Notes: generated by a model not told the origin, from the letters alone. A DNA stretch of 64,000 nucleotides from Catalinimonas alkaloidigena (GCF_029504655.1 NZ_JAQFIL010000001.1:5709001-5773000), one strand, 5' to 3'; shown: positions 20,901-29,857, counted from the first letter of the stretch. Translations and numbers: made by a program.

Positions 20901-21119
20901 GGTAAATTGATGGTAAGGATAGATTTTGGGGTTGAAAGTGAGGGCAGGAACAGGGTTAGGATCAGAATAAGGATAGGTTTTGATCATTCTGTTTTCCTCT
21001 TTGATGGTAGCTTTTTGAGCTTTAAGAGGAAGGTGACATAAGATAAGAGCACTGGTAAATATCAAATATTTGAAAAGAATAATTTGAGTGCATGAAAAAA
21101 AAGGGCAGCTAAGATGCAT
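17955..21119 (-). CDS. Secreted DUF5107-TPR protein
   Basis: An exported protein of 1054 aa with an N-terminal hydrophobic signal segment (FKYLIFTSALILCHLPLKAQ). Residues ~45-410 match DUF5107, a galactose-mutarotase-like beta-sandwich often found with carbohydrate-active proteins (VFVLPESGGKVWGAIEKETG, FNFGIIGHAPSTASPVDY, ALWYNPTPAHQAYYNWMTAA, then FGFGHWSLYEEMPG). From about residue 490 to the end come TPR-type helical repeats (AQAEEKLKASLQEDPAHYEA, YDFDANYVAGIIYKAL). The combination suggests carbohydrate recognition or processing with a protein-interaction scaffold. It is convergent with the Asp-box gene. Substrate unknown. Confidence 0.85.
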   Translation of the reverse strand: MHLSCPFFSCTQIILFKYLIFTSALILCHLPLKAQKATIKEENRMIKTYPYSDPNPVPALTFNPKIYPYHQFTGYSHEGKEQEWKVVTMENDYIQVFVLPESGGKVWGAIEKETGEEFIYRNEVMKFRNIAMRGPWTSGGIEFNFGIIGHAPSTASPVDYIIEEKEDGSVSCTVGTIDLPSRTQWRVKITLPADKAYFETEALWYNPTPAHQAYYNWMTAAARASQDLELFYPGDAYLGHPGDVYSWPTDEEGRDLAMYKNNAFGGSKSYHVVGNYHDFFGGYWHEKDFGFGHWSLYEEMPGQKLWIWALSRSGAIWEDLLTDSDGQYIEFQAGRLLNQYSYSSQVNPVSEVGFGPYVTDQWRELWFPVKEIGGISAASPLGAVNVEETENGLAIGFNAFQQIDDVFIIKSGDDVLFREAVSLKPMEVFQQTVNTNEGVQELVVSIGDQVIFSTTQKETNDLKRPFEGDEDIQPTPAYQLFEAGKSLMKNRNYAQAEEKLKASLQEDPAHYEARVALAELHYQNAQYEDALEQANHALKADTYDFDANYVAGIIYKALEDKVNALEALGWAARSMEYRSAAYAQMAEIYMQTQSFDRAKHYAQQSLAFNSYNISGLQSLMVIHRKNENEIAARELLDRLLALDPLNHFARFEAYLLDNNSQYLEQFKSHIQNEFPAQTYLEVAMDYLKMGQQEDAQAVLQQSPENTIVTLWLAYLNQENTEEGKKYLDEAVAQSAAFVAPFRSETLKVLEWAVSQQKQWKLHYYLGLNYWAKNQMDKAVEQFKACGEQPDFPPFYLSRAELLEKTEGKDKEDDLRKALTLNEELWNSWHLLLQYLNKEEKYEEELKMAVQAYRMFPDNYVIGMDYAQALLHNDQYEQSLTLLDKIHVLPYEGASEGRAIYERAHLKAAMAQMDKNNYKKAVKILQASLEWPENLGVGKPYNPDESEQDFLLAHAYQRLGQTRKADQHLQQIVQRYENSSNGGVNSLLLLGALKKLGKTDELSKKLSELEKAESPEAKWVLATWTNDEAAKSTVQPKLRNNSYEMIDKIIQATVN

Positions 21120-21176
21120 CTTAAAATGTATTAGGTAGATTGATAATGTAAAAGAGTTTTAAGAAGTACAGTTTGA

Positions 21177-21614
21177 CTATTCTCTCACCTGCGAGTTCAG
21201 CACAATTACATTAGCCCAGCTATCTTTATTGACCTCAATAAAACGTTGATGTGCGGGATGGTTAAAGTACTCCTCAATGGCTTTTTCGCTTTCAAAAGTA
21301 GCATAATGCAGCACATCATAGTCACCGGTATTTTCATATGCTGCCGGGAAAGTCTCTCCTGCGCGATACGACAATATTTGTGGAATGCTATCCTGAAGAG
21401 ATTCAAAGTATTTCATATGCGCTTGAATGGCCTCTTCAGAAGCATCTTCCTTAAACTTAAAAGCAACGACCCGCTGAATAGGCGGCGATTCTTCTGACAA
21501 AGCAGGGGTAACTTTAGGCTCTACATCAGGTTGGACCTGCTCACTTACCCGGCTTTCCTGGGGTTGACACGATAGGCATAATAGCATACTGCCAATTATC
21601 AGATATCTCTGCAT
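21177..21614 (-). CDS. Lipoprotein with Dabb (stress-responsive A/B barrel) domain
   Basis: A small 145-aa protein. The lipobox is LLCLSC (Cys16), followed by a Glu/Pro-rich linker to about residue 45. The Dabb domain fills the rest: IQRVVAFKFKEDASEEAIQ, LQDSIPQILSYRAGE, YDVLHYATFESEKAIEEYF, HPAHQRFIE. Dabb domains are dimeric ferredoxin-like barrels; this one should be attached to the outer membrane or periplasm. It lies 57 nt upstream of the DUF5107 gene on the same strand, so co-transcription is possible. Ligand or reaction unknown. Confidence 0.88.
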   Translation of the reverse strand: MQRYLIIGSMLLCLSCQPQESRVSEQVQPDVEPKVTPALSEESPPIQRVVAFKFKEDASEEAIQAHMKYFESLQDSIPQILSYRAGETFPAAYENTGDYDVLHYATFESEKAIEEYFNHPAHQRFIEVNKDSWANVIVLNSQVRE

Positions 21615-22071
21615 GTATTCAGGTTTTAGATGAATGTAATGGTATTATTACTAATTTAAAGATTTGATTTGGCATGTACTCAAGTACAGACTGGTTAAAT
21701 TAAAGCAGAGTTTTTTGTATAGCAACCCTCTTATCTTAATACCTGCTAATACCAAAAAAAGATTCTACTTCTATAATTTGCTGATGGCTTATTGCGCTTT
21801 TTAAGCACAGCAAAATTACCTGCCTACCTGTTACGTTTAGCATTTTTTTTGTTCCGCTACATAAAACTTACCAAGTTAGATTTTGACAGCTTTGGTAAAC
21901 TTTAGTGTTAGAAAAACAGTATACAAACACTATGGTGAAAGATTGAGAAATATTTTTGTTATACTTTACATATTAAAAATGTAACTTTTTATTGTTTTGA
22001 ATATTTTTTATCACTATTTTTATTAAATATTACATAAAAATACTTTTTCCTATTATAAAAAGTGAAGAGAT
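21615..22071. other. A/T-rich intergenic region between divergent genes
   Basis: 457 nt without a supported gene. It holds a small palindromic site (TGTACT/AGTACA, 21675-21688) and an inverted repeat (TTACCAA 21868-21874, TTGGTAA 21892-21898). Long A/T runs follow from 21940 to 22060, just before the small membrane-peptide gene. These are possible regulatory sites, but no exact TAnnTTTG promoter was found. Confidence 0.5.
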
Positions 22072-22260
22072 ATGAGTACAAGATCCGCTTTAGAACTGAA
22101 AGTTAGAATTACGATAGTATTACTTCTTTGGGCTGCCATATGCCTAACTACTTTCTCAGGACGTTCCACTATTCTAAACAGCAAACTCAAAAGTGATGCT
22201 GACCAGAAAGAGAAAAATTTGCCTGAGTATGTGATGAACTGGGGTAAACTGAACGACTAA
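22072..22260 (+). CDS. Small single-pass membrane peptide, function unknown
   Basis: A 62-aa reading frame preceded by a purine-rich GAAGAG 6 nt before the ATG. The product has a basic N-terminus, one hydrophobic helix (ITIVLLLWAAICLTTFSG) and a polar tail ending VMNWGKLND. Its stop codon overlaps the stop of the convergent epimerase gene by 4 nt. No family is recognised. The gene could be real, with a long A/T-rich upstream region as its promoter, or a chance ORF. Confidence 0.45.
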   Translation: MSTRSALELKVRITIVLLLWAAICLTTFSGRSTILNSKLKSDADQKEKNLPEYVMNWGKLND

Positions 22261-23531
22261 TTCAGTTTATCCCTCACATTTTTTAAGCGCTCAATAGACT
22301 GAACCATTGCCCTGACAGTGTGATAGTTTACTTTCCAGGAGTGGCTCATATGGGTCCAAACAGGTTCACCTTTACGGCTTAATAAAGGCCACCACTCTCC
22401 TACCGGATGATGAATCATCTTATCAAATACAAAGCGATGAACATTTTCATATACCTTCAGGTATTTTTCATCACCGAAGGTAAGGTAGGCCTGTAACATC
22501 CCAATCAGCACTTCTGCCTGCTGCCAGAACTCTTTTTCCCGATCATAGACCTCACCTGCATGCGAGCCTTCTACGTAGACCCCACCATGGGTTTCATCTA
22601 TTCCGTAATTCACCGCATGCTCGTAGGAAGCTTTGAGCACTGAAACATAATCTTTAGTGTCTATCTTGAGTATCTTTAAGGCATGGGTGAAAAGCCAGGC
22701 AAATTCCACATTATGCCCGTAACTGGTATTATCATCAGCCTGCTTTTTAGCTCCATCTTCCGTAAAGCGGTCCCAGCCCCAGACAATATCAAATTTGATC
22801 TGAGGAGCTACTTCCCAGTTCGGATAAAACTGAGGAACGCCTGTACGATATTTAGGGTGCAATATCCTTTTTAGCATAATGTCAATCACTTCTAGGAGTT
22901 TGCGACGATGTACAGGAAGCTGGCTGCATTCATAAAGACTGGTGAAAGCTTCCATCAGGTGCATATGTACATCCAATGTCTTACGATCACCTCCCGCAGC
23001 TCCCGGCCCTTTAAGCTGCCAATCGCGAGTAAACATTTCAAAATAGCCCCCATACATGGTATCAGCACAATACTTCTGTATCAGATCAAAGACTTTGCAG
23101 GCATACTCCAGTCCAATATCATCACCAGAGGCCATCGTATATTCACAAAGGCTGTAGATGGCAAAACTATGACCATATAATATCTTTTCATCTATTTTGA
23201 CATTAGCCTTGCGATCCAGTAGCCAATAAAAACCACCATATTCCCGATCCCACATGTGGTTAATCAGGAAATCTACTCCATGTCTTGCGTACTCAAGACA
23301 CTTACCCTCACCATAACCTGCCCGATGGGCTGAGGAAAAAGTATATACGCAACGTGTCTGGGCAATGAGAGATTTTTCATCTGTTTCCGCATCTTTACCG
23401 TCTTTGTCAAAGTGGGTGATGAAGCCTCCGTGCTCCTCATCTTTACTGCGGTCCAGCCAGAAGGGAAGTAACTCTTGTTTTAAGTGCTGTTCTGCCTCTT
23501 GCAGAAAGTCTTGAATTTGCTGTGTATTCAT
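22257..23531 (-). CDS. AGE-family epimerase, probably cellobiose 2-epimerase
   Basis: A 424-aa (alpha/alpha)6-barrel sugar epimerase/isomerase. Family motifs in order: HGGFITHFDKDG, QTRCVYTFSSAHRAG, YGGFYWLLDRKANV, KILYGHSFAIYSLCEY, KTLDVHMHLMEAFTSLYE, DDNTSYGHNVEFAWLFTHAL, EFWQQAEVLIGMLQAYL and HMSHSWKVNYHTVRAM. The conserved His residues in GHSFAIY, YGHNVEF and SHSWKVNYH correspond to the catalytic set in cellobiose 2-epimerases (known for the family). It would convert a reducing-end glucose to mannose in beta-1,4 disaccharides. No signal peptide is seen, so it is cytoplasmic. N-acylglucosamine 2-epimerase activity is the alternative. Confidence 0.9.
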   Translation of the reverse strand: MNTQQIQDFLQEAEQHLKQELLPFWLDRSKDEEHGGFITHFDKDGKDAETDEKSLIAQTRCVYTFSSAHRAGYGEGKCLEYARHGVDFLINHMWDREYGGFYWLLDRKANVKIDEKILYGHSFAIYSLCEYTMASGDDIGLEYACKVFDLIQKYCADTMYGGYFEMFTRDWQLKGPGAAGGDRKTLDVHMHLMEAFTSLYECSQLPVHRRKLLEVIDIMLKRILHPKYRTGVPQFYPNWEVAPQIKFDIVWGWDRFTEDGAKKQADDNTSYGHNVEFAWLFTHALKILKIDTKDYVSVLKASYEHAVNYGIDETHGGVYVEGSHAGEVYDREKEFWQQAEVLIGMLQAYLTFGDEKYLKVYENVHRFVFDKMIHHPVGEWWPLLSRKGEPVWTHMSHSWKVNYHTVRAMVQSIERLKNVRDKLN

Positions 23532-23666
23532 ATAAGTTTAGGTTGTTAGTATACTGCTAAAGCTAAATGAATGTAAAAAGAAAACCAATGAAGAAGCACC
23601 CAAAAGGTAGGGGATAGCAGAACATTTTTGTAAATTCAATATATACAGATGCCTAATACAACAAGC

Positions 23667-24695
23667 ATGAAAAAGCTCACCTACACCAGCCTTATTATAC
23701 TGATCAGTATTTTTATATTTCAAAATTTTGTCCCAAGGGCAAATGAAGACTCAGTCTTGCGAAGTGCACAGGCTTTCCTCAATTCACTCAATGAGAACCA
23801 ACTGGATAAAGCTACCTTTTCACTGGCAGATGAAGAACGCTACAACTGGAACTTTACCCCTGTTCCCCGGCAAGGACTTCCTATCAAAGAAATGACGGAT
23901 GCCCAGCAAGAAGCCGCTTTCTCCCTGATGAGGGCCTCACTCAGTGCTGAAGGCTACGAAAAGGCACAGCAGGTTAGAGAGCTGGAAGAAATACTGAGAG
24001 GAGTTGAAGGCCGTAGCCCCGATGATACTTACCGCGATCCCGACAACTATTATTTTACTGTTTTCGGAAAACCCGCGCATGATGAAGCCTGGGGGTGGCG
24101 CTTTGAAGGACACCATATTTCGCTCAATTTTTCCTCAGTCAGCGACGAAATTGTATCCGTTACACCTACTTTTTTCGGATCAAACCCTGCCAAAGTACCC
24201 TCAGGGCCTCGCAAAGGCTGGAGAATTCTGGAACCGGAAGAAGACCTGGGCAGAGCATTGGTAAAATCACTTAGTCAGGAACAGCAGAAAACAGCTTTGA
24301 TCGCAGAGGAAGCTTACCCGGATATAGTAACCAGTAATGATAAGGTCGCAAACATATCAAAGATGGAAGGACTTGCTTACAGCCAGATGACGCAAGAACA
24401 GCAGGAGCAACTGATACAACTGATTGAGGTATATTATAGTGTACATAAACCTGAGATCGCGAAAGAAGCTATGTTACGTATAAAAAAAGCGGGTTTGGAG
24501 AATATTCGTTTTGCCTGGGCAGGAAGTTATGAGGTAGGTGACAAACATTATTACCGTATCCATGGGCCGGGCTTTGTAATAGAATATGATAACACCCAGA
24601 ATGACGCCAATCATATTCACACCGTCATCCGTGATATGGAAAAAGACTTTGGAGAAGATATACTCAGTAAGCATTATGAGGAAGCACACAATTGA
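23667..24695 (+). CDS. Exported DUF3500 protein
   Basis: About 342 aa from the ATG at 23667, which places a signal peptide at the start (MKKLTYTSLIILISIFIFQN); an in-frame ATG at 23649 adds six residues. The DUF3500 pattern is clear: ATFSLADEERYNWNFTPVP, GLPIKEMTDAQQEAAFSLMR, DPDNYYFTVFGKP, WGWRFEGHHISLNF, AWAGSYEVGDKHYYRIHGP, and the terminal DANHIHTVIRDMEKDFG. The role of this family is not established. It is divergent from the epimerase gene. Confidence 0.88.
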   Translation: MKKLTYTSLIILISIFIFQNFVPRANEDSVLRSAQAFLNSLNENQLDKATFSLADEERYNWNFTPVPRQGLPIKEMTDAQQEAAFSLMRASLSAEGYEKAQQVRELEEILRGVEGRSPDDTYRDPDNYYFTVFGKPAHDEAWGWRFEGHHISLNFSSVSDEIVSVTPTFFGSNPAKVPSGPRKGWRILEPEEDLGRALVKSLSQEQQKTALIAEEAYPDIVTSNDKVANISKMEGLAYSQMTQEQQEQLIQLIEVYYSVHKPEIAKEAMLRIKKAGLENIRFAWAGSYEVGDKHYYRIHGPGFVIEYDNTQNDANHIHTVIRDMEKDFGEDILSKHYEEAHN

Positions 24696-24770
24696 TTTGC
24701 TGAAACTTAATTAATTTTCTGTGTAGTGTAAGGTATCAGGAAAGCCCATCAAATTCTCCTGAAGTCTATC

Positions 24771-24792
24771 GGTAATTTTAAGGCCAATTACC
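24771..24792. promoter_or_regulatory. Inverted repeat before the lipoprotein array
   Basis: GGTAATT (24771-24777) and AATTACC (24786-24792) form a perfect 7-bp inverted repeat 16 nt before the first lipoprotein start. It may be an operator or a leader hairpin. Confidence 0.35.
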
Positions 24793-24808
24793 AACAGACT
24801 TTAGAAGG

Positions 24809-27055
24809 ATGTTCAAAAATTTATTCTATACCATTCTCATTTTAGTTTCAATATTCTCCTGCCGCGAGGAGGAGGTCATCATCATACAACAGCCTGCTGA
24901 CCCAGTAATAGAAGACTCTACCAGTAATAGCAAGGTAAATATCAATGGCTATGTACAGAAAGGACCCTTTATCAACGGAACTACGTTGATCATTACCGAA
25001 CTGGATGACTCGCTGGCAGCCACCGGCAAAACTTTTACTACCCAGATCACTGATAATCGTGGTTCTTTCTTTATCAAAACCAGCCAGCTAGACTATACCA
25101 ACCTTCAACTCATTGCGACTGGCTTTTATTTTGATGAAGTCAAAGGTAAAAAGTCTGCCGCACAGCTCACGCTCTTTGCGCTGGCCGATGTCTCTACGGA
25201 TGCCAGAATTAATGTCAACATCCTTTCTCATCTGGAAAAAGACCGGGTGCTTTATCTTATCAATCAGGGCAAAGACTTTCTGGAAGCCAAAGCACAAGCC
25301 CAGGCTGAAATCCTGGCCATTTTCGGCATTGAAAAAGAAGATATGCAACATTCTGAGCTACTTGACATCTCACAGGCAGGTGAAGATAATGCTATTCTAC
25401 TTGCCATTTCTGCCATTCTACAAGGAGAGAATTCCGTAGCCCAACTTTCTGAATTACTGGCAGATATCAGCACTGACCTTAGGGAAGATGGTATGGTGAA
25501 CAGTGAGAAAATTCTAGAAGCCCTCAAACACAATGCCATCAATCTTGATCTTCCGGCTATCCGACAACATCTGGTAAAAAGATATGAAGAACTAAGCGTA
25601 GAGGCCAGCATCGCCAACTTTGAACAGTATGTAGACAGTGATGGGGATGGAATACTAAATAAAGATGATGATAATACGCCCGATGAATTTGTCTTCACTG
25701 CTGTAGAGAACGCTAAGCGTAATACTGTTTATCTCTCAGAAGTAGTTACTATAAGTGGATTACCCTATCCGGCAATCGCCCAGCTTAGTGAAGGTGAGCT
25801 GATTAAGAACGGAGAAAGCATAGGGCAAGATACTGCTTATGTCAGCGATGGAGATGAGCTGCAAATTAAAATGATTAGTCCTATAAGCTGGGGCGGACAG
25901 ATTTCTTCTCTACTCACTGTAGGAGATTATCAGACATCTTTTGCGCTGAGCAATGAGGCTTATCCCTGGGCGACTGCTGTTTCTGGCTACCTGCAGGTAG
26001 GACCTTTTTCCAATGGAGCTTCATTTGCTTTAACACAACTGGATTCTAGCCTCAGTAAAACTGATAAAAGCTTCAACACCCAAACTACCAACAGCCAGGG
26101 CGCTTATCAAAAGGGAGAAATAGAAGTAGATTACCCCTGGGCAATAGTTGAGGGAAAAGGGTATTACTATGATTTTATCAATACACAAACTTCAGAAAGT
26201 GAGATGCAACTCAATGCTTATACTGATTTGTCTACCAATGATCAAATTAATGCTAATGTGCTCACGCACCTGGAAGTACCAAGAGTAAAATACCTGATGA
26301 ATTCAGGACTAAGTTTCACTGAAGCCAAACAGCAGGCACAGAAGGAAGTGCTGGCAGTATTTGAAATTCAGGAAGACATTTCTACCCTCTCCGAGCATTT
26401 TGACATTACAAAGAACAATACAGAAGGAGCTATTCTGCTTGCCATATCTGCCATACTGCAAGGCTATGAAAGTACCGGAACTTTGCAGGAATTATTACGG
26501 AATATCAGCGAAGACCTGGAAACTGATGGTACGCTGGACAATCCGGTATTAGGTTCAGCTTTGATCAATAATGCCATGTATTTGAATCTGGCCTCCATTC
26601 GTACGACTGTAAATAACAAATACAAAGAATTAGGTAAAACCATTACTGTGGCTGATTTTGAGAAGTGTATAAAGGCTTTTATAAACACTACTGAATTTAC
26701 GCTGACGAAGAAAATTGAATATCCTGCTTCTGGAATATATGGAGAGAATATCTTAAGTGGTAAAAAAACTAAATATCCAAAAGAAACTCGTGAAATAGGT
26801 GCTTATGTAAATTTACCTTCTCATTCAAAATTAGACATCAGAATTACAGCGATCAATCCGAAAAATTTTTCCTTTGGAACCTTGGTAAGAGAAGGATGGA
26901 CTTACGTTGATTCAAAAAATGGATTAGTCATTTTGAGAGCAAACCAGACAGGGGAGATCAAGTTTCAGATAGACATTTTTGAAGATACCAAAATTGAAGT
27001 ATTTGAAAATGGAGCTACTACACCCACACGTATAATAAATATTGATGCTTATTAA
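24809..27055 (+). CDS. Array lipoprotein 1: two copies of the N-terminal module, no Kelch domain
   Basis: A 748-aa lipoprotein. The lipobox IFSC (Cys18) is followed at once by REEEV, an acidic tract like the Bacteroidota lipoprotein surface-export signal. Module 1 (residues ~48-275) begins NGYVQKGPFINGTTLIITEL and is helical later (LEKDRVLYLINQGKDFLEAK). A calcium-type loop follows (DSDGDGILNKDDDN). One Ig-like repeat spans ~290-390. A second, diverged module copy spans ~395-630 (SGYLQVGPFSNGASFALTQL). The last ~115 residues (from TEFTLTKKIEYPASG) match nothing in the neighbours, and their DNA is visibly A/T-richer. This replaces the Kelch propeller of the other three paralogues. The next gene starts 7 nt later. 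Function unknown; likely adhesion or glycan binding. Confidence 0.85.
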   Translation: MFKNLFYTILILVSIFSCREEEVIIIQQPADPVIEDSTSNSKVNINGYVQKGPFINGTTLIITELDDSLAATGKTFTTQITDNRGSFFIKTSQLDYTNLQLIATGFYFDEVKGKKSAAQLTLFALADVSTDARINVNILSHLEKDRVLYLINQGKDFLEAKAQAQAEILAIFGIEKEDMQHSELLDISQAGEDNAILLAISAILQGENSVAQLSELLADISTDLREDGMVNSEKILEALKHNAINLDLPAIRQHLVKRYEELSVEASIANFEQYVDSDGDGILNKDDDNTPDEFVFTAVENAKRNTVYLSEVVTISGLPYPAIAQLSEGELIKNGESIGQDTAYVSDGDELQIKMISPISWGGQISSLLTVGDYQTSFALSNEAYPWATAVSGYLQVGPFSNGASFALTQLDSSLSKTDKSFNTQTTNSQGAYQKGEIEVDYPWAIVEGKGYYYDFINTQTSESEMQLNAYTDLSTNDQINANVLTHLEVPRVKYLMNSGLSFTEAKQQAQKEVLAVFEIQEDISTLSEHFDITKNNTEGAILLAISAILQGYESTGTLQELLRNISEDLETDGTLDNPVLGSALINNAMYLNLASIRTTVNNKYKELGKTITVADFEKCIKAFINTTEFTLTKKIEYPASGIYGENILSGKKTKYPKETREIGAYVNLPSHSKLDIRITAINPKNFSFGTLVREGWTYVDSKNGLVILRANQTGEIKFQIDIFEDTKIEVFENGATTPTRIINIDAY

Positions 27056-27062
27056 TTTGGCT

Positions 27063-29660
27063 ATGCGAAACTTTATAATATCGACCTTAATATTATCAAT
27101 ACTTGCTGTCATTAGTTGCCGCGAGGATGAGGAAGTCATTGATACTCCTCCGGTGGTTGTGGATTCAACTCTGACAGTGGATATTTCCGGATATGTGCAG
27201 AAAGGACCATTCATCAATGGGACAGCGATTACGGTATCCGAACTAGATAAAAAACTGGTCACTACCGGAAAGAACTTCACTACCCAGATTGCTGACAACA
27301 AAGGTTCATTCAGCCTGAAAGGCATCAAGCTCAAATCCAATTTTGTACAGCTACAAGCCGATGGTTTTTACTTTGATGAAGTGAAAGGAGAAAAGTCCGC
27401 TGCCCAACTCACGCTCTTTGCCCTTTCCGATCTAAAAGATATTACAAACATCAATGCCAACCTGCTCTCACACATGGAAAGAACGAGGGTCATCTACCTG
27501 ATGCAGGAAGAAGAGAAAAGCTTTGTGGATGCTAAACAACAGGCTCAGCAGGAAATACTGACCGTCTTTGGGATTGAAAAAGAGGACATTCAACACTCTG
27601 AAGTTCTGGATATTTCTCAGGAAGGCGATGATAATGCTATCCTATTGGCAATTTCAGCCATACTACAGGCCGATAACTCTGTAGCCGAACTTTCAGAGTT
27701 GGTAGCCAATATCATCACTGACTTAAGAGAAGATGGCGTGCTTAATAGCGAAACCAGCAAAACCAAGCTTAGAGAGCAAGCCATGTCACTCAATTTGCCT
27801 CAGATCAGAGCTCATCTGGAGAAGCGCTATGCGGATATGGGTGTAGAAGCCAGCATCCCTAACTTTGAGCAGTATATTGACAGTGATGGAGATGGTATTC
27901 TGAATAAAGATGAAGATGATACTCCTGAGAACTTTGAATTTACCACGCAAAAAGATGTAGCCATTAATACCAAAGTTATTTCCAATGCTGTCAAGATAAG
28001 TGGGCTGAAAGAAGGAGGCACTGCCGATGCAGTCGTGCAGAATGGGCATATCCTTTTGAATGATAAGCTGCTAGAAGACTCGGTCGTCCAAATCAGGAAC
28101 GGCGATCAGCTACAACTTCAGCTTACTTCCAGTAGTGGTTATATGGACACGGTAAGCACTAAAATTACGATTGGAACACTAGTCAAAAGCTTCACCGCCA
28201 TTAGCGATGACTATACTCCTGATGCTTTCAGCTTTACTGCTCAAAAAGATGTAGCCATTGATTCTTTCTACACTTCCAATACCATTACCGTAAGTGGAAT
28301 CCCTTTCGCTACACCGCTCAAAATTGAAGGTGGAACCATGATCAAAAACGGTGAAGAACTGGAAAGCGACACTACATCAGTGAAAAACGGAGATGAACTG
28401 GCTGTCAAACTACTTTCCAGCAGTGAGTTTGAGGCCAACACCTCAGCGCTGGTAGATATTAATGGCATAAGTGCCAGCTTCAGCATTATTACTGACGATT
28501 ATACACCTGATCCATTCAGCTTTACCTCTATTGAAAATGCGGAAAGAGATTCAGTTTATACTTCTAATACCATTACTATCAGTGGACTTCCTCATGCTAC
28601 GCCAATATTTCTAGACTCTGGATCTTTATTCATTAATGGAAAAGTTGTATCAAACGAAAGTGCTACGGTAAAGGATGGAGATAAGGTTATGATACAATTG
28701 ACTTCTAAAAATGATTTTGATCATGTATCTAAAGCTTTATTGCAAATTAACACTTTTAATAGAACTTTTGAGGTTAGCACTCCCGACAATGTATGGCAAC
28801 AAATTACTGTTCACCCGGGAGGAATAGGTAATATAGAAATATCTGGCTTTGTGATTGATAATAAGATTTATATCGGCCCCGGAGACATAAACCGTAGATA
28901 CTTTTACGAATATAACCCTGGCACTAAACAGTGGACCCAAAAAGCCGATCTTCCAAAGATAATAGATGATCAAGGAGATGAAAATGAATTACGTGGAAGA
29001 GGCACAGGGTTTTCTGTCAATGGCAAAGGTTATCTATTTGGTCTTTATAATGGATGTGAATCCCACGCATTTTTTGAGTATGATCCGGATACCGATATAT
29101 GGACGAAAAAGGCGGATTATCCGGCTATGGGGGTGTGTGATATGGTATCTTTTTCTATAGGTGATTACGGATATATGGAAGGTTGGCGGTACGACCCATC
29201 TCATGATCTTTGGACAGAAATTGCAAAGACACCTTTTCTAGAAGAGAAACGTGCAGAGCTTCGTGCAGGTTTTTCCACCAAAGAAAAAGGTTATACAATT
29301 TTAAATAACAATTTCTGGGAATATGATCCTGGTACTGATACCTGGAAACAACTTAGTGATTACCCAGGAGAGCCATCATCTCGTCACTTCGTTGACTTCG
29401 TTATTGGTGAATACGCTTATGTAGGCAGTAGTGTATCTGCATATGACCTTGACCCTGAGAGAGAAACTATATATGCAGGATCACATGAGAAAACAAGTTT
29501 CTGGAGATATGAATTTAAAACTGATACCTGGAAAAAGATTGATATTGGCTCATTCTATTTTCAGTATACTTTCAATTGCAGCGCTTCAGAAAAAGGCTAT
29601 CATTGGAGAAATGATAACTGGTCTCCAAATATATACGAGTTCACCCCACCGCAGGAGTAG
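27063..29660 (+). CDS. Array lipoprotein 2: module, three Ig-like repeats, Kelch-like propeller
   Basis: The ATG at 27063 is preferred over the upstream TTG/ATG at 27042/27045, because it gives a normal lipoprotein signal (MRNFIISTLILSILAVISC, then REDEE). The protein has about 865 aa. Order: conserved module (~35-275, SGYVQKGPFINGTAITVSEL), calcium-type loop DSDGDGILNKDEDD, and three Ig-like repeats of ~90 aa (FEFTTQKDVAINT; FSFTAQKDVAIDS; FSFTSIENAERDS). A Kelch-like propeller follows (YEYNPGTKQWTQKADLP, FEYDPDTDIWTKKADYP, WEYDPGTDTWKQLSDYPG) and the protein ends YEFTPPQE. It is nearly identical over long stretches to lipoprotein 4. Probably surface-anchored by the acidic post-Cys signal; ligand unknown. 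Confidence 0.88.
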   Translation: MRNFIISTLILSILAVISCREDEEVIDTPPVVVDSTLTVDISGYVQKGPFINGTAITVSELDKKLVTTGKNFTTQIADNKGSFSLKGIKLKSNFVQLQADGFYFDEVKGEKSAAQLTLFALSDLKDITNINANLLSHMERTRVIYLMQEEEKSFVDAKQQAQQEILTVFGIEKEDIQHSEVLDISQEGDDNAILLAISAILQADNSVAELSELVANIITDLREDGVLNSETSKTKLREQAMSLNLPQIRAHLEKRYADMGVEASIPNFEQYIDSDGDGILNKDEDDTPENFEFTTQKDVAINTKVISNAVKISGLKEGGTADAVVQNGHILLNDKLLEDSVVQIRNGDQLQLQLTSSSGYMDTVSTKITIGTLVKSFTAISDDYTPDAFSFTAQKDVAIDSFYTSNTITVSGIPFATPLKIEGGTMIKNGEELESDTTSVKNGDELAVKLLSSSEFEANTSALVDINGISASFSIITDDYTPDPFSFTSIENAERDSVYTSNTITISGLPHATPIFLDSGSLFINGKVVSNESATVKDGDKVMIQLTSKNDFDHVSKALLQINTFNRTFEVSTPDNVWQQITVHPGGIGNIEISGFVIDNKIYIGPGDINRRYFYEYNPGTKQWTQKADLPKIIDDQGDENELRGRGTGFSVNGKGYLFGLYNGCESHAFFEYDPDTDIWTKKADYPAMGVCDMVSFSIGDYGYMEGWRYDPSHDLWTEIAKTPFLEEKRAELRAGFSTKEKGYTILNNNFWEYDPGTDTWKQLSDYPGEPSSRHFVDFVIGEYAYVGSSVSAYDLDPERETIYAGSHEKTSFWRYEFKTDTWKKIDIGSFYFQYTFNCSASEKGYHWRNDNWSPNIYEFTPPQE
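27195..28600 (+). repeat. Long duplicated segment, partner at 32296-33701
   Basis: Matching landmarks in lipoprotein genes 2 and 4 all lie exactly 5,101 bp apart: 27195/32296, 27771/32872, 28035/33136 and 28359/33460. Local runs of more than 60 identical bases occur (for example 27761-27822). Similarity stops near 28600/33701 and resumes only at the last codons and terminator. Confidence 0.85.
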
Positions 29661-29676
29661 GCTGATATTGCCTACT
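29656..29676 (+). terminator. Hairpin at the end of lipoprotein 2
   Basis: AGTAGGC and GCCTACT arms with a 7-nt loop overlap the stop codon. The same hairpin ends lipoprotein 4. There is no long T-run, so it may be an mRNA 3'-end stabiliser rather than a strong terminator. Confidence 0.5.
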
Positions 29677-29857
29677 TCTCTCTGAAGTGTATCCTGATAC
29701 ACATACATTCAAAACTAAAGTAAGAATGTATATTTCACATAGTGAGTTTCAGTTTTCATGCGTATAACTTATGTAAATAATCAAACAAATCACCCTTATA
29801 TTTACATATAAATACTTAACATACTATATTTATGGCGTATTATCATTAATATTTATT

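Noticed and set aside
21723..21750. GCAACC followed 16 nt later by TGCTAA, resembling the ECF promoters at 61.7 kb
   Set aside because: The -10 part deviates at key positions and no gene start is suitably placed.
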